From Mariniphaga sp. (GTDB lineage: Bacteria; Bacteroidota; Bacteroidia; Bacteroidales; Prolixibacteraceae), in NCBI GenBank assembly GCA_024636975.1, contig JAGXGA010000036.1:1-64000 (forward strand): 64,000 nt of DNA, given 5' to 3'. Position numbers and translations under genes: made by a program. The notes under the pieces are model-generated. The model saw nothing but the letters and a program-made list of their open reading frames with translations. It searched no databases and was not told the origin of the DNA. Below, piece after piece: positions 17,991-28,536 of this stretch (position 1 is its first letter; each line of letters starts with the position of its first letter).

Positions 17991-18130
17991 CCTTACACAT
18001 TGAAATTGAAAACGCAAGTTAGGAAAAACTGTTGAATAGAGAAGGTGAAAAAAAGTTAAGCGCAATTCTGTTGCTTTCTTTAAAAGTAAAAGAGACTTGA
18101 AAAGTTTATTTTTTAACCTGCCATACAAAT

Positions 18131-18160
18131 AAAAAAATGCCGGTCTCGTAGGAAACCGGC
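18131..18160 (-). terminator. Intrinsic terminator of the fasciclin gene
   Basis: On the minus strand GCCGGT, a 10-nt loop, then ACCGGC is followed directly by ATTTTTTT. It lies 50 bp beyond the stop of the fasciclin gene at 18210. Confidence 0.8.
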
Positions 18161-18209
18161 AAATTTTAATGTACTTAAATCACTATTAATTGTTGGAACT
18201 CAGGTTCAT

Positions 18210-18797
18210 TTATTTTGGCATCAAGACTGCATCAATTACATGAATCACTCCGTTTTTGCCTTCAATATCAGCCGCAACCACATTGCTGTCGTTGATTTTC
18301 ACACCATCCGACAAATCAATTTTCAATTTGTTGCCCTCATTCAGTGTACCCACAGTGGTATTCGACAAATCGGTTGACATAACTTTTCCGGGAACCACAT
18401 GGTAAGTGAGTATGGGAGTTAACTGCTCTGCGGTCAGGTCTTTAATTCCTGAAACCCCAATCTGACTGAAAAGACTTTCAAATGCTGCATTGGTTGGTGC
18501 AAACACTGTAAAAGGGCCTTCAGCGCTTAAAGCTTCAGCAAGGCCGGCTTTGGTAACTGCTTCCACCAGGATGGAAAAGTCGGGGTTGCCCACTGCAATT
18601 TCAACTACCGTTGCATTCGGATCTTTCGATTCTTCTGCTTTAAACAGTTCTGCATCCAGCATCCAGTTTTCCAACAAAAGGACTTCACTTGAATAGTCTG
18701 CAATCAGTTCTGAGCTTCTTGTTTCTGACGCAAATGCTGTTGATGCTCCGGCAGCTAATAATAATGCTGCTGCGATGTTTCTCATTTTTGTTTTCAT
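18210..18797 (-). CDS. Secreted single fasciclin (FAS1) domain protein
   Basis: 195 residues with a signal peptide (MKTKMRNIAAALLLAAGASTAFA). One FAS1 domain covers about residues 60-194: H1 motif GPFTVFAPTNAAFE, central LTPILTYHVVPGKVMS, and the C-terminal GKNGVIHVIDAVLMP. FAS1 domains mediate adhesion between cells or to matrix. The domain is very similar to the second FAS1 of the upstream gene (same GPFTVFAPTN and YHVVPGxV cores), so the two probably arose by duplication. It is probably co-transcribed from the upstream lipoprotein gene, with a hairpin between the two genes, and ends at a strong terminator. Confidence 0.92.
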   Translation of the reverse strand: MKTKMRNIAAALLLAAGASTAFASETRSSELIADYSSEVLLLENWMLDAELFKAEESKDPNATVVEIAVGNPDFSILVEAVTKAGLAEALSAEGPFTVFAPTNAAFESLFSQIGVSGIKDLTAEQLTPILTYHVVPGKVMSTDLSNTTVGTLNEGNKLKIDLSDGVKINDSNVVAADIEGKNGVIHVIDAVLMPK

Positions 18798-18848
18798 GAC
18801 ATTTAATTTTAAAATTTAATAAATTATTTCCTTTTCATTTATAATTGT

Positions 18849-18871
18849 TTCAGCGGCAATCTGCCGCTGAA
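18849..18871. terminator. Hairpin between the two fasciclin genes
   Basis: TTCAGCGGCA-atc-TGCCGCTGAA, a perfect 10-bp stem just after the two-domain fasciclin gene. The minus-strand tail is A/T-rich but has no T run, so it may only reduce transcription into the second gene or protect the 3' end. Confidence 0.45.
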
Positions 18872-18888
18872 TGTTGCTTTTGTTTTTA

Positions 18889-19809
18889 TTATTCCGGTAT
18901 CAGTACCTGATCGATAACGTGAACTACTCCGTTTGTTCCCTGGATATCGGCAGCTACTACCGAGCTTTCGTTAATTTTAACCCCCGAGCTTAAATCAACG
19001 GTCAGGTTATTATCCTCGCTCAGTGTTCCAACTTCACCGGAGGTCAGCTCCGTGGAAAGGACATTACCCGGTACCACATGATACATCAAAATAGGCGTCA
19101 ACTGCCCGGCTGTAAGTTCATCAATTCCTGATATGCCCAATTGGGTAAACAATACTTCAAAAGCATCATTGGTTGGGGCAAATACTGTAAATGGACCTTC
19201 ACTGCTAAGAGCATCAACCAATCCGGCTTTTACAACAGCCTGTACGAGCGTGGTAAAATTATCATTGGCGAGTGCAATGTTTACAACAGTTGGCGGAAGT
19301 ATCACTTTATCAACCACATGAATCACCCCATTACTTGCCTCAATGTCGGCGGTGGTTACTGAAACTGAATTGTTAATCATCACCTCTGGTCCTGTTTCAA
19401 TGTACATTGAAATGCTGTTGCCATCATAGCTCGATAGAGTAGGTACATAACCTGTAGTTAAATCCGAGGACCTAACCTTTGCCCCGATAACATGATAGGT
19501 AAGAATACTGGTCAGATCAGCTACCGGAATATCATCAAGTGATGACAGTCCCAGGTCTGCCAGCAGAGCTTCAAAAGCATCATCTGTGGGTGCAAATACT
19601 GTAAGATCGTTTTCAGAACTTAAAAAACTGTCAAGGCCTGCTTTCTGTGCTGCCTCAATTAAAATGCTGAAATTTCCCGCATCAGCAGCAACTTCAACAA
19701 TGTTCTTTTCATCCATTTGAGGGACATCTTCATCATCGTTGCATCCTGCAAAAAAGACTACGGAAAAAATTAGTAATAAACCTGGAAAGAAATTCAAAAT
19801 TGTTTTCAT
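18889..19809 (-). CDS. Lipoprotein with two fasciclin (FAS1) domains
   Basis: 306 residues. The N-terminus is a lipoprotein signal (MKTILNFFPGLLLIFSVVFFAGC) with lipobox FAGC and acidic residues after the Cys (NDDED), a common surface-export signal context in Bacteroidota. FAS1 domain 1 covers about residues 40-170 (NDLTVFAPTDDAFEALL, YHVIGAKVRSSDL, ASNGVIHVVDKVILP). FAS1 domain 2 covers about 175-305 (GPFTVFAPTNDAFEVLF, YHVVPGNVLSTEL, GTNGVVHVIDQVLIP). Likely surface-exposed adhesion protein. The downstream gene holds a single FAS1 domain closest to domain 2. Confidence 0.92.
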   Translation of the reverse strand: MKTILNFFPGLLLIFSVVFFAGCNDDEDVPQMDEKNIVEVAADAGNFSILIEAAQKAGLDSFLSSENDLTVFAPTDDAFEALLADLGLSSLDDIPVADLTSILTYHVIGAKVRSSDLTTGYVPTLSSYDGNSISMYIETGPEVMINNSVSVTTADIEASNGVIHVVDKVILPPTVVNIALANDNFTTLVQAVVKAGLVDALSSEGPFTVFAPTNDAFEVLFTQLGISGIDELTAGQLTPILMYHVVPGNVLSTELTSGEVGTLSEDNNLTVDLSSGVKINESSVVAADIQGTNGVVHVIDQVLIPE

Positions 19810-20165
19810 GACTTTGTTTTTAAAATTTGTTTTAACTGTTTTCTAAATTGTTTATAATATCTCATTTTGTATAACGTAACCATATAAAGGATTAAACACA
19901 AATAATGTTTATTATAATATCAAAATACTTATACAAAGAATAAAAAATTTATTATAATTACACTATAATACAGACGTTTATATCAATTGTTAAAATTTAT
20001 TAATATAATTAATAGGGAAAAATTTGCGAGGTTTCTATCCGTTCCAAAACTTAAATGGCATCCATATCAGGTAATATAAATTTTACATTTCCCCTTAAAA
20101 ACATGATTTTTCTTCACTTTCTCCAAATACAATCTGGTTTCTAAGGTCTAATCTTTTAAATCGGC
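19810..20165. other. AT-rich divergent intergenic region
   Basis: Promoter region between the fasciclin unit and mutA. It is extremely AT-rich around 19850-20010. No open frame or RNA was recognised. The mutA -7 box is at its upper end; no clear -7 box for the fasciclin genes was found. Confidence 0.5.
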
Positions 20166-20173
20166 TAATTTTG
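20166..20173 (+). promoter_or_regulatory. -7 box of mutA
   Basis: TAATTTTG fits TAnnTTTG and ends 27 bp before the ATG at 20201. Because an earlier in-frame ATG at 20171 overlaps this box, the later start is preferred. Confidence 0.55.
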
Positions 20174-20200
20174 CAGTCCGATTTTAAAAAAGTTATTAAC

Positions 20201-22066
20201 ATGACAGATAAAGACCGAAAGCTTCTCACAGAGTTTGAACCTGTTTCAACTCAGGCATGGGAAGCCAAAATAAATGCCGATTTAAAAGGTAAAGATTACG
20301 AGCGGGCACTTGTTTGGAAAACGTATGAAGGCATCGATGTCCGTCCCTACTACCGCAGTGAAAACCTGGAAGGACTTGATTACCTCAGCGCACTTCCCGG
20401 GGAGTTCCCATTTGTACGTGGCAATAAGAAAACCGGCAACGACTGGTTTATCCGGCAGGATATTTTTGTAAAGGATTTTACAGAGGCAAATAAAAAAGCG
20501 CTTACTGTATTGGGCAAGGGAGTCAATTCGCTGGGCTTATATTTCGATTGCAATACTAAAGTAGCCAAAGCCGACCTGGCTGTATTGCTAAAGGATATTT
20601 GCCTGGAAGCCATAGAAACCAACTTTGTTTGTCCGTGCGACAACTGCAGCTGTGCACTGCCTTTTACAGAATTCATACAGGAAAAATATAAAGACAGTAC
20701 CCATATTGTTGGTTCTTCGCCAAATGACCCGATCGGTTCGTTTGCACTGAAAGGAACATTAAAAACAACTGTTTTTGATGAACTGAAGGAGGTAATTGAA
20801 AAAACTTTAGCACTCCCACACTTCCGGGTAATCGGTGTTCATGGAAGGTTTTTTGCAAACAGCGGTGCATCCAATGTACAGGAACTGGCGTTTGCACTGG
20901 CACAGGGTGCAGAATACCTGGAAAGGCTGACAGATAAAGGTTTAGGAATCGACGATGTGGCAGGCAATATTAAGTTCAACTTTGGCATTGGCAATAACTA
21001 TTTTATGGAAATTGCCAAACTGAGGGCAGCACGTCTTCTATGGGCGCAAATAGTGAAAGCTTACAATCCAAAAAATGACGAATCGGCCAAACTGATAGCC
21101 CACAGCGAAACCAATACCTACAACAAGACATTCTACGATCCGTATGTGAACATGCTGCGTACCCAGACCGAGGCCATGTCGGCCGTATTGGGAGGCGCCG
21201 ATTCAATTACCGTACTTCCGTTCAATGCTATATATAGTGAGGCCACCGAATTTTCGGAACGCATTGCCCGCAACCAGCAAATCCTGTTGAAGGAAGAAGT
21301 ACACCTCGACAAGATTGCCGATCCGGGAGCCGGTTCGTATTACATCGAAAGCCTCACCGCTTCCCTTGCAGAACATGCATGGAACCTCTTCCTGCAGGTG
21401 CAGGATAAAGGCGGCTTTATTCAGGCATTCCGTGATGGGTTCATTCAAAGTGAAATAAAGGCCATGGCAACAAAACGGGATGCCAATGTGGCCCTTCGCA
21501 GGGAGAACCTGTTGGGCGTTAACCAGTTTCCAAATTTTACCGAAACATCAAAAGAGGAGTACCCTGAATGGGTTTTCAAAGCTACAGATCTTACTGAAGA
21601 AGGAGCAGAAGTGGAAACTTTAAAGCCATACCGTGCAGCCCAGCCGTTTGAAGCCCTGCGTTACAAAACCGATTTGTATGCAAAAGATAATAAACGACCG
21701 GTTGCATTCATGCTGCCGATCGGCAACCTGACATTCAGAAAAGCACGTGCCCAGTTCAGCACCAACTTCTTTGCAGTAGCCGGCTTCGAGGTAATCGACA
21801 ACAACGGGTTCAAAACTGTGGAAGAAGGCCTGAAGGCTGCAAGGGTAAAGCATGCAGATATTGTAGTACTGTGCAGTTCTGATGATGAATATGCAGAATT
21901 GGCACCTCAGGTTGCGGACCAACTGAATAAAGAAATTCTTGTTATTGCCGGAAATCCGGAGTGCAGACCGGAATTAGAATCCAATGGAATAAAAAACTTT
22001 ATTCACATGAAGAGCAATATACTTGAAGAGCTGAAAGCGTATCAATCCAAATTAAATATCAAATAG
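20201..22066 (+). CDS. mutA: Methylmalonyl-CoA mutase small subunit
   Basis: 621 residues from the ATG at 20201 (MTDKDRKLLTEFEPVST). It is the non-catalytic beta chain of adenosylcobalamin-dependent methylmalonyl-CoA mutase, which interconverts succinyl-CoA and methylmalonyl-CoA in the propionate pathway. The N-terminal TIM barrel is recognisable from ALVWKTYEGIDVRPYYR, and the barrel core from GNNYFMEIAKLRAARLLWAQIVKAY and DPGAGSYYIESLT. The C-terminal B12-like fold (GNLTFRKARAQFSTNFFAVAGFEV) lacks the D-x-H-x-x-G cobalamin ligand, as expected for the small subunit. mutB follows after an inserted four-helix-bundle gene. The first GACACAAG repeat of that insertion overlaps the stop codon. Confidence 0.95.
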   Translation: MTDKDRKLLTEFEPVSTQAWEAKINADLKGKDYERALVWKTYEGIDVRPYYRSENLEGLDYLSALPGEFPFVRGNKKTGNDWFIRQDIFVKDFTEANKKALTVLGKGVNSLGLYFDCNTKVAKADLAVLLKDICLEAIETNFVCPCDNCSCALPFTEFIQEKYKDSTHIVGSSPNDPIGSFALKGTLKTTVFDELKEVIEKTLALPHFRVIGVHGRFFANSGASNVQELAFALAQGAEYLERLTDKGLGIDDVAGNIKFNFGIGNNYFMEIAKLRAARLLWAQIVKAYNPKNDESAKLIAHSETNTYNKTFYDPYVNMLRTQTEAMSAVLGGADSITVLPFNAIYSEATEFSERIARNQQILLKEEVHLDKIADPGAGSYYIESLTASLAEHAWNLFLQVQDKGGFIQAFRDGFIQSEIKAMATKRDANVALRRENLLGVNQFPNFTETSKEEYPEWVFKATDLTEEGAEVETLKPYRAAQPFEALRYKTDLYAKDNKRPVAFMLPIGNLTFRKARAQFSTNFFAVAGFEVIDNNGFKTVEEGLKAARVKHADIVVLCSSDDEYAELAPQVADQLNKEILVIAGNPECRPELESNGIKNFIHMKSNILEELKAYQSKLNIK

Positions 22067-22214
22067 ACACAAGATGATTGGACACAAGACACAAGAGATA
22101 AGACACAAGACTAATAGACACAAGTTGAACAAAGTGAAATCCCGATCTACATCGGGGACACAAGACAATAAAGGGTCATGTTTGTTGTGTCCCCTGGTCT
22201 TGATACTTGTGTCT
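22066..22214. repeat. GACACAAG repeat cluster, hairpin and 18-bp boundary repeat
   Basis: GACACAAG occurs six times in direct orientation (22066, 22081, 22088, 22102, 22117, 22157). Its reverse complement CTTGTGTC appears at 22206, inside the 18-mer gtcttgatacttgtgtct (22197-22214). A hairpin CCCGAT-ctac-ATCGGG (22141-22156) lies within. The same 18-mer returns after the next gene, so this is the left border of an inserted segment. Confidence 0.8.
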
Positions 22215-22249
22215 CATAAACTAGATTCTAACCTTTAAAATTAAAAATC

Positions 22250-22603
22250 ATGCATAACTTCAAAGAGTTAAAGGTCTGGCAGAAAGGTAGAAAATTTGTA
22301 AAGGATATTTATGGCTTGACAAAGAAATTTCCAAAAGAAGAATTATTTGTCATGACTTCTCAGATGAGAAGTGCTTCAATATCCATTCCTTCGAATATTG
22401 CAGAAGGAGCTGGAAGAGGATCAGATAAAGATTTCTCCAGATTTATTGATATAGCTACAGGATCAACTTACGAATTAGAATCCTTGATCTATGTAGGATT
22501 TGATTTGGAATATTATTCAGAAGATGTTTTAAATGAATATCTTGATAGAATTCAAGAAATTCAAAAGATGCTCTTTCATTTTAAAAATCATATCAACACA
22601 TGA
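22250..22603 (+). CDS. Four-helix-bundle protein (S23/IVP, TIGR02436-type)
   Basis: 117 residues, all alpha-helical, of the family first seen as proteins encoded in 23S rRNA intervening sequences and related in fold to the Avd accessory protein of diversity-generating retroelements. Visible signatures: FKELKVWQKGRKFVKDIYGLT at the start, MRSASISIPSNIAEGAGRGS (residues about 44-63), and the C-terminal helix pair ELESLIYVG...IQEIQKMLFHFKN. Conserved surfaces in this family are basic and suggest nucleic-acid binding, but no molecular role is proven. It sits between mutA and mutB, bounded by GACACAAG-type repeats and an exact 18-bp direct repeat. That indicates insertion of a small mobile unit into the operon. 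Confidence 0.9.
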   Translation: MHNFKELKVWQKGRKFVKDIYGLTKKFPKEELFVMTSQMRSASISIPSNIAEGAGRGSDKDFSRFIDIATGSTYELESLIYVGFDLEYYSEDVLNEYLDRIQEIQKMLFHFKNHINT

Positions 22604-22611
22604 TATTCCTA

Positions 22612-22629
22612 GTCTTGATACTTGTGTCT
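22612..22629. repeat. Right copy of 18-bp direct repeat flanking four-helix-bundle gene
   Basis: gtcttgatacttgtgtct is identical to 22197-22214. It begins 9 bp after the four-helix-bundle stop codon and lies 30 bp before mutB. A partial third copy (gtcttgatac) follows at 22634-22643. Confidence 0.85.
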
Positions 22630-22658
22630 ATTAGTCTTGATACCAAATAAATAAAAGT

Positions 22659-24815
<2,157 letters not shown>

Positions 24816-24860
24816 ACTTAAAGTGATATTTAAACACCAGTGAGCCCAACGATAGGTGAT

Positions 24861-24893
24861 AAAAGCCGGGCCTGAAAAGGTCTGGCTTTTTTA
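24861..24893 (+). terminator. Intrinsic terminator of mutAB
   Basis: AAAAGCCGGGCC, a short A-rich loop, then GGTCTGGCTTTTTTA. The stem includes two G-U pairs and a T6 tail follows, 45 bp after the mutB stop. Confidence 0.8.
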
Positions 24894-25015
24894 TTGACTA
24901 ACAGTACTCAAAATCTTCACTTTTAGAAATAGTATTAGTTGAAATACCTTCAATCATTTAAAAATCCAGTGTATTATTTTAAAAGTGTGACAAATTAGAA
25001 ATGGCTTACCTGTTT

Positions 25016-25783
25016 TCAAAAATATTTTTTAGCACAGGAATAATACAAACTTATGTTCCAGTTAAAATCCTTCCCTCCAATTTCATTATTAAATGTCTTA
25101 TACATTGTTGACCCGACTGAAAAAGGCAAACCTGATTTGCCAATAGTTAAATTTGAAGAAACATAATAACCATCCCGATCATCCAGGCGCAGATAAAAAA
25201 CCTGTGGTGAAAAATTCAATCTTATTTTATCGGAGATCCTGATATTCGGAAACGATGCATTTAACGATAAGTAATGTCCGTTCCGGAGTGATTCAGTTTG
25301 TACCCCTCGTGAATAGATATAGTACATCCCTAAGATGACCCTGGGGTTCACTACCAGCGTATTTATGAGTTCGCCGGCAACTATCCTGTCAACATAAATC
25401 CTGTCAGGATCACCCTGACCTGGCAAAGCATCTGCAGTGACGAAAGCCAATGCAGGAAGGTGGGAGCCAACTGTAAGCTGGTATTTTTTTCGTGCAATAG
25501 CTTTATAACGGTAAAAAAAGATGAAACTCCATGGTTTGGCCTTAAGCGAATACTGAAACTGGGGCTCCATACTGAATCTTTTCCACTTCAGGGAAATATC
25601 CAGTGAAGTTGCGGGTTCATCCAAAGTAAATGCAGGAATAAATGAAAAGCCATTGTTTGTTATGCCGATTCTGATTCCAACATCTAAAGGAACCTTTGTA
25701 GAATCCGCATCCCGGGAGAAAACAATCAGAGGAAAACTGAGAAGTCCTGCCAGAAAAATATTTCTGAAATTTGTGTGCGCCAT
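25016..25783 (-). CDS. Hypothetical exported beta-strand-rich protein
   Basis: 255 residues with a signal peptide (NIFLAGLLSFPLIVFS). The body alternates hydrophobic and polar residues in short strands: VGIRIGITNNGFSFIPAFTL, LDISLKWKRFSMEPQFQYSL, RVILGMYYIYSRGV, and a final NWNISLYYSCAKKYF ending in an aromatic residue. This looks like an outer-membrane beta-barrel of about 10-12 strands, but I do not recognise a family. It stands alone between mutB and the glycosidase operon; a relation to either is not evident. Confidence 0.7.
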   Translation of the reverse strand: MAHTNFRNIFLAGLLSFPLIVFSRDADSTKVPLDVGIRIGITNNGFSFIPAFTLDEPATSLDISLKWKRFSMEPQFQYSLKAKPWSFIFFYRYKAIARKKYQLTVGSHLPALAFVTADALPGQGDPDRIYVDRIVAGELINTLVVNPRVILGMYYIYSRGVQTESLRNGHYLSLNASFPNIRISDKIRLNFSPQVFYLRLDDRDGYYVSSNLTIGKSGLPFSVGSTMYKTFNNEIGGKDFNWNISLYYSCAKKYF

Positions 25784-25937
25784 TTATCTGAAGCTTTATC
25801 TACTTATAAAGTTCGGCATTAAATTGTTAAATCCGGAGTTGTTTTTAATATTTCTGTCACCGTACTTTATAAAAACAGTTGCTTCCTTAATGTTTTCCTC
25901 GCTGCAATAAACCCCTGCCCCACTTTATCAGAATCTA

Positions 25938-28499
25938 TTATGGGCTGGTTATAATTTCCTTAACGGGAACTTCACCATATGCTATCTCCAGACTGACCTC
26001 CCCGTCTTTCATTTCCACCATTCCAAAGCCGTATTCTGTTGAAAGGAAGCTTTTAAAATCACCAATTTTCGAATCGACATATAGTATCTGGTCGACTGCA
26101 TCATAGCGTATACCAGTAAGCCCCTGCAACAGGCCATAACTGGCCATAGCCCGGGCATACCAGTGGCCGCATTCGTATTCGTTGAACGGATTTCGTACCC
26201 GGCCATCATATCTTTTCCGCACCTCACGCACGATTTCCAGTCCTTTTTCCACTTCGCCCATTGACATAAGGTGGGATGCTACCTGGTACTCAATACCGGT
26301 CCATACTTCGTTGCTGTATACAAATGGCAGGGTTAAAGCATCGCCATGCGGCCAGGTGCAAAGCAGCAGTCCACCATCATTTCCTGCCCCGAAGGAAGGC
26401 CGCTGCGGGTTTACGTGGTCCGACAGATCAGTTTTCAGATTGTATTGGTGCACGGCATTAAGGTGGCTTTTTACTTTTTCAGGAGCAATGAAATCCTGAA
26501 GTCCGCACATTTTTCCAATCCATGCACCCAGGATTCCGTCGGATAAGCAGCCGTTGCCATACTGGTATTTTGGCCCTTCTTTTTGCAGTAGTTCAATAGC
26601 CTCGGGCGAATAATTCATGTTGATGCCCACTTTGGAAGCAGCCACCGGGTCGGCAGCCTGCAACCCCTCAACCATTATATTCTGCATAAAATATTCCCCG
26701 TTATACAAATCATTTTCAAGGTACTGTTTCCCTTTTTCAAGGAGGGTTTTGTATTTCGAAACATCATCACCGGCAACCTCTCCCATTTCAATAATGGCGG
26801 TCAGGGCCCCCAGGTAAAAGCTTGTACACATGCCATCGGGTCCCCAGAACTCGATATCATACGTATTGTGATGGGGTTCTTCCAACACCCCTTTTGCCTT
26901 TGGGTCCCATGTTTCAATGCAGTAATCGAGGCTTTGTTTCACCCCCGGGTAAAGCGTTTTCATCCAGGAGGTATTGGCGGAAATGCGCCAGTCGCGGTAA
27001 ATCTTCATAATCCCTCCCAGCTGGCCATCGGCTGCAGCATAAAAATTATGGTTTTCAACGGGATTTATGGGCATACTGGTGCGGAAATTCTGATGTCCTT
27101 CGTCATTCTGACTGACAACAAATTCTGTTTCCCTAAGCGACCGTTCCAGGGCAGGAAACAAATGCGGAATGGCCTGTGCATAATTCCAGACGTGGGTGCA
27201 CGAACCATAGCAGCAACCGCTTTCATCGTGGCATCCTTCCCATGCCCATAGTTTCCCGTCTTTCTGCCTCAATACGGTTGGCGATTTCAGAATGGTAAGA
27301 TTGGCAGCCACTGCTTCCAGCACTTCCGGCGGCAAGGTGGAACTGTAAAAAGCATCGGTAAACAAACTGGTTTTTGATTTCAGATCGATGTAATTTATCT
27401 TCCAGTATTTCACCACCTCATCAATGCTTTTGAAGCGGCCCGAGTACCACGGTTCATAATAAATACCGCTTAAATCGGCACAACAATCACTTCCCGGCGC
27501 ACAGGCCAGGTCGGCTTTCAGCTGTTCCTGCGTGACGGGGCCTAAACCTGCCCTCAACATAGAATGAGGCGCATACCAGCTCATCATTAACCGGACGGTT
27601 TTTTCTTCCCCGGGCTTGAGTTTCACCGGGACATAAAGTGAGGCTCCGGGTGAATTCACCGTGGTAGTATCGGCCTGGTAAGTAAATTCGGTAAGGTCTT
27701 TCCAGAATACAGTGCGGGAATCGAACCAGCCTCCACGAAACCAGCTCAAATCGACCACAGTTTCAGGGGAATCAGTAAAAATGGCAAAATCACCTTTATA
27801 ATGAGGCTTATCGGAATGACACTCCTGTTTAAGCATAAAGCCATTGGGCATACCTGCAATGGAATGACCGCTTTCATAATTTCCGCCCCATTCACTTGGA
27901 ATTTCGATTCGCATCAGGTTTTCGGCATGATACGAAAATAACGCTTCCAGTTCCTTCCCTGAGGTGTTTTTAAAGGTATATTCGAATCCGCCCACCGGCA
28001 AGCTGGAATTATCCTCATCACCGGGAACAAAAGGACTCCATGCGGTAACGGTCACTCCCACAGGAAAATCTTCCTCTTCTAGTTTTAAAACTCCGAAGGG
28101 GAAGCGGGTTTCAAACGAAGCTTTCCCGAACCGCGGAAACCCATATGAAGTTTCACCGGCCCCGTTGCCGGTCAATGGGTTGCCGAAAATCTTCCAATCC
28201 GGCACGGGCCCTTCCAGCACTCTCGCGCCATTTTCCAAACCTTTTACCGAAAGAACCGCCATCTGAAAAGGTTCATTATATACATCAGGATGATTGCGAA
28301 CCGACACATGTGAAATGGCGCCGCTGCCCTCAAAGCAGATCATACCGGCTCCTATTCCGCCTAAAGGAAATGCTACGCGGTTAAGGTATTCGTTTTCATA
28401 TACCGAATTGAAAGCCCTTGCACCGAATTCTTTTTCACTTTTTTCACAGGAAATAAGAACTAAAAGCAAACAGATGCCTGATAGTAATTTTTGGTTCAT
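25938..28499 (-). CDS. GH116 glycosidase lipoprotein
   Basis: 853 residues with lipoprotein signal (MNQKLLSGICLLLVLISC). N-terminal beta-sandwich starts NRVAFPLGGIGAGMICFEG, followed by the GH116 (alpha/alpha)6 barrel. Retaining catalytic residues are visible: nucleophile Glu in WAWEGCHDESGCCYGSCTHVWNYAQ and acid/base Asp in HNTYDIEFWGP. GH116 includes bacterial beta-glucosidases/beta-xylosidases and mammalian GBA2; the substrate here is unclear. Last gene of the minus-strand operon GH172-SGNH-GH95-GH116, 37 bp after the GH95 gene. A GH116 paralogue lies in the plus-strand operon at 58382. Probably anchored facing the periplasm or the cell surface. Confidence 0.92.
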   Translation of the reverse strand: MNQKLLSGICLLLVLISCEKSEKEFGARAFNSVYENEYLNRVAFPLGGIGAGMICFEGSGAISHVSVRNHPDVYNEPFQMAVLSVKGLENGARVLEGPVPDWKIFGNPLTGNGAGETSYGFPRFGKASFETRFPFGVLKLEEEDFPVGVTVTAWSPFVPGDEDNSSLPVGGFEYTFKNTSGKELEALFSYHAENLMRIEIPSEWGGNYESGHSIAGMPNGFMLKQECHSDKPHYKGDFAIFTDSPETVVDLSWFRGGWFDSRTVFWKDLTEFTYQADTTTVNSPGASLYVPVKLKPGEEKTVRLMMSWYAPHSMLRAGLGPVTQEQLKADLACAPGSDCCADLSGIYYEPWYSGRFKSIDEVVKYWKINYIDLKSKTSLFTDAFYSSTLPPEVLEAVAANLTILKSPTVLRQKDGKLWAWEGCHDESGCCYGSCTHVWNYAQAIPHLFPALERSLRETEFVVSQNDEGHQNFRTSMPINPVENHNFYAAADGQLGGIMKIYRDWRISANTSWMKTLYPGVKQSLDYCIETWDPKAKGVLEEPHHNTYDIEFWGPDGMCTSFYLGALTAIIEMGEVAGDDVSKYKTLLEKGKQYLENDLYNGEYFMQNIMVEGLQAADPVAASKVGINMNYSPEAIELLQKEGPKYQYGNGCLSDGILGAWIGKMCGLQDFIAPEKVKSHLNAVHQYNLKTDLSDHVNPQRPSFGAGNDGGLLLCTWPHGDALTLPFVYSNEVWTGIEYQVASHLMSMGEVEKGLEIVREVRKRYDGRVRNPFNEYECGHWYARAMASYGLLQGLTGIRYDAVDQILYVDSKIGDFKSFLSTEYGFGMVEMKDGEVSLEIAYGEVPVKEIITSP

Positions 28500-28536
28500 G
28501 ATTTTTGGTTTTTATCGTTTTACCTGTAATTTAATT

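Noticed and set aside
20171-20200. Ten-codon N-terminal extension of mutA
   Set aside because: It would start within the -7 promoter box, so the later ATG at 20201 is the start.
22066-22214. CRISPR array suspected from repeated GACACAAG words
   Set aside because: Repeats are only 8 bp, spacing is irregular (7-40 bp), and there are no spacers of constant length or cas genes.
22250-22603. Diversity-generating retroelement (Avd with reverse transcriptase)
   Set aside because: The four-helix-bundle protein is Avd-like in fold only; no reverse transcriptase, template repeat or variable repeat is nearby.
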